A stretch of DNA of 64,000 nt from Planifilum fulgidum (GCF_900113175.1 NZ_FOOK01000006.1:86588-150587); one strand, 5' to 3'. Shown: positions 27,990 to 37,407, counted from the stretch's first letter. The notes: generated from the letters alone by a model not told the origin. Program-made: numbers and translations.

Positions 27990-28675
27990 CCCGTCGCCCC
28001 CCCACCGCGGACTTCCCCGATGATGCGGCCGTCCCGCAGCAGCACCCGCCGCTCCGCCCGGGCGGCCACCTCCGGATCGTGAGTGATGAGGACGACGGTT
28101 CGCCCCTCCCGGTGCAGCTCGGCGAACAGATCCATGATGAGCCGGCCCGAGGCGGTATCCAGGGCGCCGGTCGGTTCGTCGGCCAACAAGAGGAACGGTT
28201 GGTTCACCAGCGCCCGGGCGATGGCCACCCGCTGCTGCTGACCTCCGGACAATTCATTGGGCCGATGATCCATCCGGCCCTCCAGGCCCACCCGGCTAAG
28301 CGCCTGTTCCGCCCGCCGTTCCCGCTCCTTTTTGGGAAGGCCCGCATAGATCAGAGGAAGTTCCACGTTTTGCTTGGCGGTCATTCGCGGCAACAGGTGA
28401 AACTGCTGGAAGACGAAGCCGATCCACCGGTTCCGGATGCGGGCCAGCTCCACCTCGTCCGCCTCCGACACGTCCCGCCCGTTCAACACATAGCGCCCTT
28501 TCGTCGGGCGATCCAGACAGCCGATGATGTGCATCAGGGTGGATTTGCCCGACCCGGAGGGCCCCATGATGGCCACAAACTCCCCTTCCTCGACGGTGAG
28601 ATCCACCCCCTTCAGGACGGGGACGGACAAGGGGCCCGTCCGGTAACTCTTTTCCACCTGCTCCAGCCGGATCAT
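27986..28675 (-). CDS. yknY: YknY/MacB-type ABC transporter ATP-binding protein
   Basis: 229 residues with Walker [10 protein letters not shown], signature [15 protein letters not shown], Walker [13 protein letters not shown] and switch LITHDPEVA. It belongs to the LolD/MacB ATPase group. Start and stop each overlap a neighbour by four bases, so YknX, YknY and YknZ are translated as one unit. It energises the YknZ permease. Confidence 0.94.
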   Translation of the reverse strand: MIRLEQVEKSYRTGPLSVPVLKGVDLTVEEGEFVAIMGPSGSGKSTLMHIIGCLDRPTKGRYVLNGRDVSEADEVELARIRNRWIGFVFQQFHLLPRMTAKQNVELPLIYAGLPKKERERRAEQALSRVGLEGRMDHRPNELSGGQQQRVAIARALVNQPFLLLADEPTGALDTASGRLIMDLFAELHREGRTVVLITHDPEVAARAERRVLLRDGRIIGEVRGGGATG

Positions 28676-29778
28676 CGGGCCTTCACTTCCGTTCCGCTTC
28701 GGAGATCCTCCGGCGGATCGAGGACCACCGTCTCGCCGGGTTTCACTCCCGACAGGATTTCCAGCCGATCTCCGGAACTGATGCCCACCTTCACTTCCCG
28801 GCGGACCGCTTTGCCCTTCTCCACGGCGAACACGAAGGATTTGCCCTGCTCCTCCCTCACCGCCTCCTGGGGAAGAGTGAGGGCTTTCCTTTTCTCCGCG
28901 GCGATCTCCACGATCAGGTTGGATCCCAGCTTGAGGGGAATCGGTGTCTTCAGCCTCACTTCCACCGGATAGACCACCTGTCCGGATCCCCCGCCGGGAG
29001 CGGCGGCCATCTTCTCATCGGACCGGGGGAGTTCCCCCACCCGGATCACCTCTCCCTTCCACTCCTCATCCGGGAGGGCGTCGGAGCGAATGATGACCGA
29101 TTGCCCCTTTTTCACCTTCATCACATCCAGTTCGGACACATCCGCCCTCACCTTCAGGTCCTCCAAATCGGCCACGATCACGAGGGGTTCCGCCGAAGCC
29201 CCCCTTCCCCCGTTCGGATTCACCTGGACCACCGTTCCGGACAGGTTGCTTCTGACGGTCAGCCGGTCCAACCGCTTTCGTAGGGTTTCCAGCTGCTTTT
29301 GGGCCTGCTTCATCTCCAGCTCGGCCAGGCGGATCTCCTGCCGGATCTGCTCTTCAGACACCGCTCCGCCGCCGGGAACTCCGGGCACGGATTGACCGGC
29401 CTTTTTCGCCTCCTCCAGCTGCCGCAGGAGGCCCGAACGCTTCACCCGGGCCGCCTCGATCTGCATTTCCGCCTGCTGTTTTTCGGAATCCAGAAGGTCG
29501 TTCCGGTAGCGGACGAGAACCGTTCCCTTTTTCACCTTCTTGCCCGGTTTCACGGGAATTTCCGCCAGCTCCCCGCGCTCCGGATCGAGATACACTTCCT
29601 GCTGCCTTCCGGCTTCCAGAACGCCGGAGGTGACGATCTCCTCGCGGATTTCCTCCCGCGCGGCTTTCACCGTTTTCACTTCCGCCTGCGCCTGGGTGTT
29701 TCGGATTACATAAACCGTGAGCATCGCAGCGATCAAAAGAACCAGACCGGAGCCGATCCAAATTTTGCGGTGTTTCAT
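28672..29778 (-). CDS. yknX: YknX/MacA-type membrane-fusion (adaptor) protein
   Basis: 368 residues. An N-terminal membrane anchor ([20 protein letters not shown]) is followed by a barrel-sandwich hybrid with a coiled-coil hairpin (about residues 95-175, rich in E, K, Q and R), then a beta-barrel region and the C-terminal [17 protein letters not shown]. This is the HlyD/MacA family. In Gram-positives the adaptor stands on the outer face and helps the ABC transporter. GGAGG lies before the ATG. Confidence 0.92.
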   Translation of the reverse strand: MKHRKIWIGSGLVLLIAAMLTVYVIRNTQAQAEVKTVKAAREEIREEIVTSGVLEAGRQQEVYLDPERGELAEIPVKPGKKVKKGTVLVRYRNDLLDSEKQQAEMQIEAARVKRSGLLRQLEEAKKAGQSVPGVPGGGAVSEEQIRQEIRLAELEMKQAQKQLETLRKRLDRLTVRSNLSGTVVQVNPNGGRGASAEPLVIVADLEDLKVRADVSELDVMKVKKGQSVIIRSDALPDEEWKGEVIRVGELPRSDEKMAAAPGGGSGQVVYPVEVRLKTPIPLKLGSNLIVEIAAEKRKALTLPQEAVREEQGKSFVFAVEKGKAVRREVKVGISSGDRLEILSGVKPGETVVLDPPEDLRSGTEVKAR

Positions 29779-29820
29779 TCATCCGCCTCCGTTTTTTCAT
29801 AATCCGTTAAAAAGGATGCC

Positions 29821-29852
29821 GCGGGGGCGGGGAGAAAGATTCCCGCCCCCGC
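29821..29852 (-). other. Strong intercistronic hairpin between yknW and yknX
   Basis: GCGGGGGCGGG (29821-29831) pairs with CCCGCCCCCGC (29842-29852), an 11-bp all-GC stem in the 134-base gap. It has no T-run and may adjust the ratio of YknW to YknXYZ by partial termination or mRNA protection. Confidence 0.6.
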
Positions 29853-29912
29853 GCGGGCCCCGCAGGGCGAAGTTTCCTTGTCCGCACAAGGGAATGTTCT
29901 CCCCCGGCCGCC

Positions 29913-30635
29913 TTACATGCCCTGGGGAGATTGGAAGCTCTCCGCCAGCTCGGAGAACCAGCCGCTCAGCGCGGCAAACAAAAGTCCCCCCACGAAGAGG
30001 ATCAGGGCGATCGCCCAGGCTTTCCCCGAAGAGAGGCGGGCGATGACGGACAGCCCTTTGGCCGTGAGGAACAGCTTCCAGAGGGCGAACAGCTCGATCC
30101 CGTTCAGAACCCCCCTGAGGACCGCTCCCTCCGCCGGCACCAGCGCCGCCAGGCTGGTGGGATAAATTTCCGGGTTCTCCGAGGGGCCGAGAAGGAGCAT
30201 CATGACGACCATGATCAAACTGGCCAAAAGAGTAAACAGGTACAGGTGGGTGTTGAGAGAGAAGAGCTGGCGATAAGTCGCCTCTCCCTGGAACAACATC
30301 AATAGCAGTTTCTGGATCAGGGAGATCAGCAGCAAGCTGACGGGAATGCCGACCAAACTCCCGACAAATCCCAAAAAGGCGGCACCCATCGCGATTTGGT
30401 CTGGAGCGATCATCTGCGCCTCTTCCGGGATGGGCGTCTCCTGGACCATCGAATAGGCCACTTGCGCCGCCACCAGCGCCGCCACGATCGATCCGACCAC
30501 CATCATCGCCGCCAATGCCCATCCGAAGCGGGGACGATGGACCATTCGCTCAAACTGCTCGGTGGGAGCGATCAGAATCCCCCACAGGGTGGGTCCCTTG
30601 TTGGACGACAAATTGGATGAAGACTCCCGATTCAT
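29913..30635 (-). CDS. yknW: YknW-like Yip1-domain membrane protein
   Basis: 240 residues with five to six membrane segments. The Yip1 signature is seen at the start: LWGILIAPTEQFERM.HRPRFGWAL. In B. subtilis YknW is a Yip1-family protein that assists assembly of the YknXYZ transporter. It is first in this operon, with GGGAGG before the ATG. I looked for the extracytoplasmic sigma-W promoter known for the B. subtilis operon and did not find a convincing one. Confidence 0.88.
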   Translation of the reverse strand: MNRESSSNLSSNKGPTLWGILIAPTEQFERMVHRPRFGWALAAMMVVGSIVAALVAAQVAYSMVQETPIPEEAQMIAPDQIAMGAAFLGFVGSLVGIPVSLLLISLIQKLLLMLFQGEATYRQLFSLNTHLYLFTLLASLIMVVMMLLLGPSENPEIYPTSLAALVPAEGAVLRGVLNGIELFALWKLFLTAKGLSVIARLSSGKAWAIALILFVGGLLFAALSGWFSELAESFQSPQGM

Positions 30636-30669
30636 GAAATTCCTCCCATCTCTGGATTCCCCTTAAGTA

Positions 30670-31480
30670 TAAATCGTTTGTTCTATATTTTCATCCCGCA
30701 ATTTTCCCGTCATAGGCCCCCGGCTCCGGCACAGATGCCCGCCGGGGACACCGGCGGACCGTTAGCCGGCAGGCATGCGAAGGTTGGCCGCGGGCATCAA
30801 AGGGCCACAGACCTCCGGTCGGGGAAATGTCGCATCCAAACGGGAGAGCGGGGGGAAGGGGGAACTTTTCCGCCGCAAAAACTTTGCCAACATGCGAAGA
30901 AGCATCGACCGCGTCTTGCTCAACGCCCCCGCCGCAAAGCACACGGCCAGCCCTTGGGCAGGTCCGAGGATCCGGCGGAAAACACCCATTCCCTCCGCCT
31001 CGGCGCGACACCTGAGGCCGCGGGATGCTCCCTTCGAAGCCGGAGGCCATGGCAACGGACACAGCCCGCTTCGCAGGGAGAATGCGGGATTCCCCTTTTC
31101 GGCCGCCGGGAAACCGGGAAATGTGGAAAAACAAGGGCTGCACAAAGGAGCGATAAGGGAAAGGAAATCCAATCGGCCACGGCAGCGCCGCCACTTCCCC
31201 GAAAACCGGCGCAGATTGAACGTCGCGGCACCCTCTTCCGGCCGCCCCTTTTCATCCGCTGAAGATCCTCCTTATCCTCGGCGATCGCCCCCCTTCGGCC
31301 GCACCGCGCTCTCCCGGACACTTACATCATTATGATATCATGATTATATTAAAATGAAAACAGATTTTTCCCGTTAATTGGGGCTTCCCGGCGACGATCG
31401 ATTCCGATATAGTGTAAATAGAAAGATTTGACGGACCCTGTCCGCATCCCGCGCCGGTAGAGAGAAGAGAGGAGAAATCG
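30670..31480. other. GC-rich spacer, no gene seen
   Basis: About 800 bases. Several frames are open for up to 190 codons on both strands because stop codons are rare in GC-rich DNA, but none has protein-like composition, a ribosome binding site or a family motif. Near 31332-31341 is a 10-bp palindrome ATGATATCAT in an AT-rich patch upstream of the next gene. Confidence 0.45.
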
Positions 31481-31493
31481 GGAGGGATCGATT
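31480..31493 (+). promoter_or_regulatory. Ribosome binding site and ATT start codon of the L,D-transpeptidase
   Basis: GGGAGGG (31480-31486) is followed after four bases by ATT (31491). The frame upstream is closed by TAG at 31458. No ATG, GTG or TTG lies between that stop and the middle of the signal peptide, so ATT is the best start. Confidence 0.7.
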
Positions 31494-32426
31494 ACGAAAA
31501 AGATTTGGAGTTGGGGTCTTGCCGCCCTGCTCGGCTTCGCGGTGATCTTCGGGCTGGGCGCCACCGACGCGGATGCCGCTTCTCCCTATAAAATCGAAGT
31601 GAACAAGGCCACCAACAAACTGACCCTTTACAAAAACGGCCGGGTGTACAAACAGTATCCCGTGGCCACCGGCCGCACCCCGTCCCTGACGCCGGAAGGC
31701 ACGTTTCCCATCGTGGTGAAGTTCGTCAAACCCGGATGGAAGGGCATCCCCGGCGGACACCCGAACAATCCGCTGGGAGAACGGTGGCTCGGCATCAGCG
31801 TCAAGGGAGACAACGGGAGAACCTACGGCATTCACGGCACGAACCAGCCCAAAAGCATCGGAACTTATGCCTCCAACGGCTGCATCCGCATGTACAACAA
31901 GGACGTCATCGAATTGTACAATCTGGTTCCGGTCGGCACGACCGTTCATATCCACAGCGGGAAAAAGGGAAGCACCTCCCCGAAAGTCAAACCCGCCTCC
32001 GGGAAACTGAAGGTGTCGGTCAATGTGGCCAACATCCGGAGCGGCCCCTCCCTCAGCGCCAGCGTCATTAAGAAGGCAAAGCGGGGAACGGTGCTGACCC
32101 GCACCGGAAAGGCCAGCGATTGGCACCAAATCCGCCTTTCCAACGGCAAAAAGGCCTACGTCCACGACTCCGTGGTGCGCCTCGTATCCGGCGGTTCGCA
32201 GAGCAAAAAAAGCTCGTCCGAATTCCGCAAGGCCTCGGGCAAGGTGGCCATCAAGGTCTGGCTGGCCAATGTCCGGTCCGCTCCGTCCCTGAAGGCTCCC
32301 GTTCTCCAGCGGCTGGCCAAGGGGAAAAAATTGAACCTGACCGGCGAGAGCAAGAATTGGTACCGGATCCGCCTTTCCAGCGGAAAAACCGCCTACGTCC
32401 ACAAATCGGTGGCGGTCAAACGGTAA
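31491..32426 (+). CDS. Secreted L,D-transpeptidase (YkuD) with two SH3-like repeats, ATT start
   Basis: 311 residues. A signal peptide (TKKIWSWGLAALLGFAVIFG, cleavage near ADAAS) is followed by a YkuD domain (about residues 30-145) with the catalytic motif HGTNQPKSIGTYASNGCIRM. Two bacterial SH3-like repeats bind the wall (about 160-215 and 235-310; each has N[IV]RS.PSL, then W..IRLS[NS]GK.AYVH). The enzyme makes 3-3 cross-links in peptidoglycan or attaches proteins. An internal GTG (31542) would cut off most of the signal peptide, so I use the ATT at 31491, which has an excellent ribosome binding site. A terminator follows. Confidence 0.88.
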   Translation: MTKKIWSWGLAALLGFAVIFGLGATDADAASPYKIEVNKATNKLTLYKNGRVYKQYPVATGRTPSLTPEGTFPIVVKFVKPGWKGIPGGHPNNPLGERWLGISVKGDNGRTYGIHGTNQPKSIGTYASNGCIRMYNKDVIELYNLVPVGTTVHIHSGKKGSTSPKVKPASGKLKVSVNVANIRSGPSLSASVIKKAKRGTVLTRTGKASDWHQIRLSNGKKAYVHDSVVRLVSGGSQSKKSSSEFRKASGKVAIKVWLANVRSAPSLKAPVLQRLAKGKKLNLTGESKNWYRIRLSSGKTAYVHKSVAVKR

Positions 32427-32505
32427 TGTTTTTTTCGACTAAATCCTTCTTCTCGACCGCCGGCCGCGGGAGTCCAACCGCATCGCCGCGGGTGAAAAAT
32501 GTTTG

Positions 32506-32540
32506 AAGCCGTCAACCCTCCATCGGGTGACGGCTTTTTT
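32506..32540 (+). terminator. Terminator after the L,D-transpeptidase
   Basis: AAGCCGTCA (32506-32514) pairs with TGACGGCTT (32528-32536), followed by a T-run to 32540. Confidence 0.88.
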
Positions 32541-32678
32541 GCCGGCTTGGACGATCCATGTAAAATGTCGTGCGGTATGGGCTCCTCCACGGGCGCCGGT
32601 CGGAGGCCTCCTCGGCCTCCGCATTGCGCGCCCCGGCCCTCCGCCGGAAACGATCCGCACGCCCTCCGGCCGTCAATC

Positions 32679-33461
32679 TCACGAACCGCTGTGCACATCG
32701 GCCTTCACAAAGCGGTGCAGGCCCACCGCCAGCGAGACGATGCAGACGGCGGCCAGGGACACGTATGCCCGGAGAAATACGTCATCGGAAGGCGTCTCGG
32801 CCATCATCCCCGAATGGAGGATGGGAATGAACCAGGGATTGAGGGCGGCATATTTCATGGAGATCCCGGCGATCAGGATCACCCCGTTGATCCCGGCGGC
32901 GCAGACGCCCAAAACGACGGGAGCGATCACGTTTTTCCCGAGGATCCCCGCCGCCGCTCCGGCCGGGATGAGCAGGATCTGGAACAAAATGCCCAGCAGG
33001 GCCGCCTTGATGATCCGCATCAACATCTCACTTGCCGGCACATCCATAAAGGCATCCTTCGGCAGGAATTCACCGGTATACAGGGCGCCGGCCCCCCATT
33101 GCAGAAGGAACTGGACCGCCAGCACAAGGGCCACGATGGGAGCCACGATCAGCAGCTTTCCCGCATACCACTGCCAGCGGGAATACGGATAGGTGAGCAG
33201 GTGGTTGATCGTCCGCTCCTGGTGCTCCCGGGAAAAGACGTACCCGGCGATCAGCGTAAACAGGGGAGCCCCGATGAGCAAATGGACGAACAGAAAATGG
33301 TTGCTAAAAAATATGAAAAAAGGAACCCTGCGACCGTTCGCCTCCATCCCCATCGCCATCAGCAGGCTCACCGCGACGGGAAACAGAACCACCGCAGCGA
33401 TCACCCACAGGATGGCGGACCGCTTGAACTTACGCGCCTCGGCGCTCAGAATGCATCCCAT
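32679..33461 (-). CDS. BcrB-like ABC-2 permease
   Basis: 260 residues with six hydrophobic segments. The family pattern of bacitracin or lantibiotic-immunity permeases is visible: GYVFSREHQERTINHLLTYPYSRWQWYAGKLL. It overlaps the ATPase gene by 32 bases and completes the operon response regulator - kinase - ATPase - permease. It probably removes a cell-wall-active antibiotic from the membrane. The ligand is unknown. Confidence 0.88.
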   Translation of the reverse strand: MGCILSAEARKFKRSAILWVIAAVVLFPVAVSLLMAMGMEANGRRVPFFIFFSNHFLFVHLLIGAPLFTLIAGYVFSREHQERTINHLLTYPYSRWQWYAGKLLIVAPIVALVLAVQFLLQWGAGALYTGEFLPKDAFMDVPASEMLMRIIKAALLGILFQILLIPAGAAAGILGKNVIAPVVLGVCAAGINGVILIAGISMKYAALNPWFIPILHSGMMAETPSDDVFLRAYVSLAAVCIVSLAVGLHRFVKADVHSGS

Positions 33462-34374
33462 TCGCCCTCACCCCCGTCAGGCGGATGAAGTAATCCTCCA
33501 GGGAGTCCCGCATCAGCGTCGCTTCCGCAATGTCCACCCCGTTTTCGATCAGCAGGCGGTTGATCCGCGCCGACTCATGGAGCCGCTCGTAAACCCGGAG
33601 GACTCCCGGCTCCGCCACCTGATAATCGGCAATTCGCAACCGATTTTCCAGCAAAAAGGCGGCACGGCGGTCGTCGCTCACCTTGAGCTGGAGATAATGG
33701 CGGTTCTTTTGCTGCAGCGTCTCGTAATCGATCTCCTCCAGCAACCTTCCCTGGTGTATGATGCCGATCTTGGTGGCCAGCTGCTGGATTTCGCTCAAAA
33801 TGTGGCTGGAGATGAGGATGGTGATTTTCCGCTTTTCGGCCAAATCCCGGAGGAGTTGGCGAATCTCCATGATCCCCTGGGGATCCAGCCCGTTGGTGGG
33901 CTCATCCAGCACCAGAAACTCCGGCTGGTGCAACAGGGCCCGGCCGATGCCCAGGCGCTGTTTCATCCCCAGGGAAAACTTCTTGTATTTCACGTTGCGG
34001 GCTTCCGTCAGACCGACCAGTTCCAGGATCTCCTCCACCCGTTCCTTCTCGGGCACGCCCATCAGCCGGCGGTGCAAGTCCAGGTTCTCCCAGGCGGTCA
34101 GATTGCGGTAGGCGCCCGGCGTCTCGATGATCGTTCCCATCCGCCGGAACAACCGATGCCGCCCCTTTTCCTCCGTCCTGCCGAACAGCTCGATCTTGCC
34201 GGCAGTCGGTTTCACCATGCCGGTGATCATGCGCAGGGTGGTGGTTTTCCCCGCTCCGTTCTGCCCGAGGAAACCGTAGATCTCCCCCCTCTTCACCGTC
34301 ATGTTCACGCCGCTGACGGCGAGCTTCTTCCCGTACCGCTTGGTGAGCTGATGGGTCCTCAGCACGATGTCCAC
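33430..34374 (-). CDS. BcrA-like ABC transporter ATP-binding protein
   Basis: 314 residues. Walker A GQNGAGKTT, signature FSLGMKQRLGIGRAL, Walker B FLVLDEPTNGLDP, switch ISSHILSEI. The C-terminal 90 residues form the accessory region of BcrA/NatA ATPases. It begins 74 bases after the kinase gene and is followed with overlap by the permease. It is very probably controlled by the two-component system upstream. Confidence 0.93.
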   Translation of the reverse strand: MDIVLRTHQLTKRYGKKLAVSGVNMTVKRGEIYGFLGQNGAGKTTTLRMITGMVKPTAGKIELFGRTEEKGRHRLFRRMGTIIETPGAYRNLTAWENLDLHRRLMGVPEKERVEEILELVGLTEARNVKYKKFSLGMKQRLGIGRALLHQPEFLVLDEPTNGLDPQGIMEIRQLLRDLAEKRKITILISSHILSEIQQLATKIGIIHQGRLLEEIDYETLQQKNRHYLQLKVSDDRRAAFLLENRLRIADYQVAEPGVLRVYERLHESARINRLLIENGVDIAEATLMRDSLEDYFIRLTGVRANGMHSERRGA

Positions 34375-34448
34375 TCCGCTTGCCCCCTTTCATTCCGGAG
34401 TATATCGGGCCAATCTTACATCCTTTGAAAACAACCCTTAAAAAACCC

Positions 34449-35411
34449 TTACAAAGGGGGCAACGGGTCCGGTATCCGGCTCCCCGATTCCTTCGCTTTC
34501 ATCAGGGAGAAGGAGAACACCGTCTTGCGATGGGGATCGCTTGCCACCCGGATCTCCCCCTTCTGTTTTTCCACCAACTGCTTGACGATGGTCAGGCCGA
34601 GACCGCTTCCGCGCATATGGGGATTGCGGGACCGGTCGCCGGTGTGGAGGCGGTCAAAGATCCGGGGCAATTCCTCCTCGGCAATCCCGGGCCCCCTGTC
34701 CCACACCTCCACCCAAACGCAAGACTCCTCTTCGCGGACGCCCACGCCGATCACGCCCCCTTCCCGGCCGTACCGCAGGGCGTTGCCGATCAGGTTGTTC
34801 AGAATCCGCTCCGTGGCATAAGGGTCTCCCAGGACGAGGATCTCCCCGTCGGGGATCCGGATCTCCGGCGTCAATTCCGCTTCCGTGATCTCCCGATAAA
34901 AGGTGAGCACCGACTCGCGAACCCGTTCGCACACATCCATCGGCCGCAGGCGGATCTCGGTGTCGCCGGCTTCCAACTTGGCCAGCTCGAAGAAATCGTT
35001 GATCAAAACGGTCAATCTTTTGGCCTTCTCTTCGATGACCTCCAGATATTCCGCCCTATCCCCCTCCGTCAAATCGGGATCCCGCCGCAGGGCCTCCACA
35101 TAGCCGAGGAGGGAAGTGAGGGGGGTGCGCAGGTCGTGGGAAACGTGGGTCAAAAGGCGTTTCCGCTCCGCTTCCAGATAGGCGGTCCGCTCTTCCATCC
35201 CTTGAAACTGCTCTGCCAGCCGGTTGATGCGAAGGGCCAGGAGGGTCAGAGCCGGGTCCTTCGTAAACAGGCGGATCCGGAGGTTGCGGTTGTTTTCGGC
35301 GAACGCCTCCAGCGTGTCGGCCATCTGGCGGATCTGGCGGCTCCGCCGGAGATGCACCAGCCAGAGGAGAAGAACAAAAAAAAGCAGGATCCCCGCAGCC
35401 GCGACCGTCAT
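34449..35411 (-). CDS. Sensor histidine kinase
   Basis: 320 residues. A single N-terminal membrane helix (residues 3-20) has almost no extracellular part, then a linker and the dimerisation domain with phospho-acceptor H92 in THVSHDLRTPLTSLLGYVEAL. The ATP-binding domain has N-box NNLIGNALRYG, DRGPGIAEEELPRIFDR and GSGLGLTIVK. Such short-sensor kinases often sense through the partner ABC transporter or within the membrane. The ATG at 35411 overlaps the response regulator stop (ATGA) and has GGGGGGAGAGG upstream. Confidence 0.92.
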   Translation of the reverse strand: MTVAAAGILLFFVLLLWLVHLRRSRQIRQMADTLEAFAENNRNLRIRLFTKDPALTLLALRINRLAEQFQGMEERTAYLEAERKRLLTHVSHDLRTPLTSLLGYVEALRRDPDLTEGDRAEYLEVIEEKAKRLTVLINDFFELAKLEAGDTEIRLRPMDVCERVRESVLTFYREITEAELTPEIRIPDGEILVLGDPYATERILNNLIGNALRYGREGGVIGVGVREEESCVWVEVWDRGPGIAEEELPRIFDRLHTGDRSRNPHMRGSGLGLTIVKQLVEKQKGEIRVASDPHRKTVFSFSLMKAKESGSRIPDPLPPL

Positions 35412-36112
35412 CCATCCTCTCCCCCCAGCCGGTAACCAATGCCCCACACGGTCCGTATATATTTCGGGTTGGAGGGGTCCGGCTCGATCTTGGTGCGCAG
35501 GCGCCGAATGTGCACCATCACCGTATTTTCGTCGGCGGTGAAGGCTTCCCTCCAGACCGACTCGAAGATCTGGGCCTTGGTAAAAACGCGGCCCGGGTGG
35601 GAAAGAAACAATTTGAGAATCTCAAACTCCTTCGCAGTAAGCATCACCCGCCGCTCCCCCACCCGGACCTCGTAGGTGTTCAGATCCAGCTTCAGATCCC
35701 CGTGCTCCAGGACGGACGGCCCCTGGGCGGACGAATCGTTCAGGTAGAGATAGCGGCGCAACTGCGCCTTCACCCGGGCGATCAGCTCGGCCATGGAAAA
35801 GGGCTTGGTCAGGTAATCATCCGCTCCCAGTCCCAACCCCAGCACCTTGTCCGCCTCTTCCCCCTTCGCCGACAAAATGATCACCGGCACGGCCCCCTTT
35901 GCCCGGATGCGGCGAAGCACTTCCCAACCGTCGATCTCGGGGATCATCAGATCCAGGATGACCAAATGATAGCTGCGGGCGGCAAGCAGCATGCAGGCTT
36001 CGCTCCCGTCCGCCGCCCGGTCTGTCCGGTATCCCTCCTTGCGCAGGTAGGTGTCGATCAAGCGGCTGATTTCCCGGTCGTCCTCGACAATGAGAATGTT
36101 GGGCGCTGACAT
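35408..36112 (-). CDS. OmpR-family response regulator
   Basis: 234 residues. The receiver domain has the acidic pair D11-D12, phospho-acceptor D54 (VILDLMIPEIDG) and K103 (LTKPFSM). The C-terminal winged helix contains RRVMLTAKEFEILKLFLSHPGRVFTKAQI and IRRLRTKIEPDPSNPKYIRTVWGIGYRL. It is the first gene of the operon with the kinase and BcrAB-like transporter and probably activates that operon when a wall antibiotic is present. Confidence 0.95.
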   Translation of the reverse strand: MSAPNILIVEDDREISRLIDTYLRKEGYRTDRAADGSEACMLLAARSYHLVILDLMIPEIDGWEVLRRIRAKGAVPVIILSAKGEEADKVLGLGLGADDYLTKPFSMAELIARVKAQLRRYLYLNDSSAQGPSVLEHGDLKLDLNTYEVRVGERRVMLTAKEFEILKLFLSHPGRVFTKAQIFESVWREAFTADENTVMVHIRRLRTKIEPDPSNPKYIRTVWGIGYRLGGEDG

Positions 36113-36368
36113 GCGGATCGCTCCTTATCCGAATCGATAACTGATGCTTCCATTCTCCAACGTCTCCCGCCGGGAGGTCAATGGGAAAACCGAAAAGGTG
36201 ACGGCAAGGGAAACGTGTCACACTGCCGGGAAAAGCCACCGGGAGGTGAAGTGCCCGCCTCGCAAACCGGCACAGGGATGAATCCTCGGCCGCTCGGGGA
36301 AACCCCGGGACCTTAGGAAAACATGCAAGGGGAGCTGCACCGCCCGGCGCGGCTCCCCCGCGATATCC
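36113..36368. other. Spacer with one hairpin
   Basis: About 255 bases. On the minus strand GGGGAGC (36358-36352) pairs with GCTCCCC (36335-36329) over a 16-base loop; it may terminate the broken gene that ends at 36369. The rest should contain the promoter of the response regulator, which I did not identify. Confidence 0.4.
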
Positions 36369-36842
36369 TCATGAAATATCGTTCGTCCTCTGCCGGCCGG
36401 TGAGCGTGAGGGCCTTCAGCGCGGCCAGCCACCCGGACAGGGTGAGCAAATGACGCCCGTGATTGTACAGTTGCCATTCGGACTACGCGGCGGCGATCTC
36501 CCCTTGACTGAGCCCTTCGGCCCCCATCAGCCCGGCCATGGTCGGAATAAAGTAGGAGAAAGTGGCCAGCCGCTCGACGATCAGAAGGCCGACGGCAGCC
36601 AAGTGCCACTTTCGCTGCGGCCCCCGGGATCTCAGCGCGGCGTGGGTGTTGGCCAAAGTCAACAGGGTGAGGGGGCCTGTCGTGACATAGACCCAGAACA
36701 GGAGCCCGGTATTCGGCCATGTATCCGGCGGGGCGTCCGCGAACCCGGGAATCACGATCCGCGCTTCGTAAATCCCCGCTCCGAACGCGATGCCCAGGTT
36801 GATGACAAAAAGCCAGAGCAGCACCTCATCTACCCTTTTCAT
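36369..36842 (-). pseudogene. Small four-helix membrane protein interrupted by an in-frame TAG
   Basis: Codons 1-119 encode a membrane protein (MKRVDEVLLWLFVINLGIAFGAGIYEARIVIPGF, then FWVYVTTGPLTLLTLANTHAALRS and VERLATFSYFIPTMAGLMGAEGL). A TAG codon at 36483-36485 (codon 120) stops it. In the same frame the protein goes on sensibly for 37 more codons (SEWQLYNHGRHLLTLSGWL, then AALKALTLTGRQRTNDIS) to TGA at 36369-36371. The join fits one continuous protein of about 157 residues, with the tail providing the last helix. So this is a nonsense mutation, a readthrough case or a sequence error. The function of the family is unknown to me. Confidence 0.75.
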
Positions 36843-37383
36843 GCATTCCTCCCGCCCTTATCCTTTGGTTCCCCCCAGTCCATCCGGGGAGGTTATTTCG
36901 ATCATAAAGGGCGGAACCCTTTGCAAGATCCGGCACGGGAAGGATTTCCCATCCAACCCGGGTCTTATTTTGCCGTTGGCCTCGGCGGGGGGCGGGCCTC
37001 CCGGTCCAAAACGGAGGCTTACCCGCCCTTTTCACGATCCATTTCCCTGTTCAATAAGGCGGATTGCTCCCTCCCCGGATTCAACATACCTGCCGCTCCC
37101 ACGTCCGAGGGAAACCGGGGGAGGGCCGAACACCATCGGGCTGGCAAGGGTTGTCCGGTTCACCGCTCGGGGACCGCCGCGTCCAACCTTCCTGCCGCTT
37201 CGTCAAATCAGCCCCCGCTCCCAAAGGACGGGGGACGATTCCTCCGACTTGGGAAGGCCGTAACGGCTGTCCAAAGGCTTTGGCCTTTTCTCCCCGGGAA
37301 AGAGGGCGGCCGATGGCGGAAGGCCCCAAGCGGCTCTCTGGAGAAAACCGCCCCCTCAAGCCTTTCCGCCGAAGGAAAAACAA
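36843..37383. other. GC-rich spacer, no gene seen
   Basis: About 540 bases between two minus-strand genes. Open frames on both strands have no ribosome binding site or protein-like sequence. No RNA gene recognised. Confidence 0.45.
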
Positions 37384-37407
37384 AAAACCCCTCGTTTGAG
37401 GGGTTTT
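37382..37407 (-). terminator. Terminator of the FrnE-type gene
   Basis: On the minus strand AAAACCCCTC (37407-37398) pairs with GAGGGGTTTT (37393-37384), ending in TTTTTTG. It overlaps the stop codon of the oxidoreductase gene. Confidence 0.9.

Noticed and set aside
30636..30700. Possible sigma-W promoter for yknW.
   Set aside because: A TGAAAA and a TATACT are spaced about right, but the -10 does not match CGTA-type sigma-W boxes.
30678..31335. ORFs of 186-194 codons in the spacer before the L,D-transpeptidase.
   Set aside because: Overlapping frames on both strands have equal length and low-complexity composition, as expected from chance in GC-rich DNA.
36483..36485. Pyrrolysine or selenocysteine reading of the TAG in the small membrane protein.
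   Set aside because: TAG is not used for Sec, the position is not a redox residue, and nothing suggests a Pyl system. Simple nonsense mutation or error is more likely.
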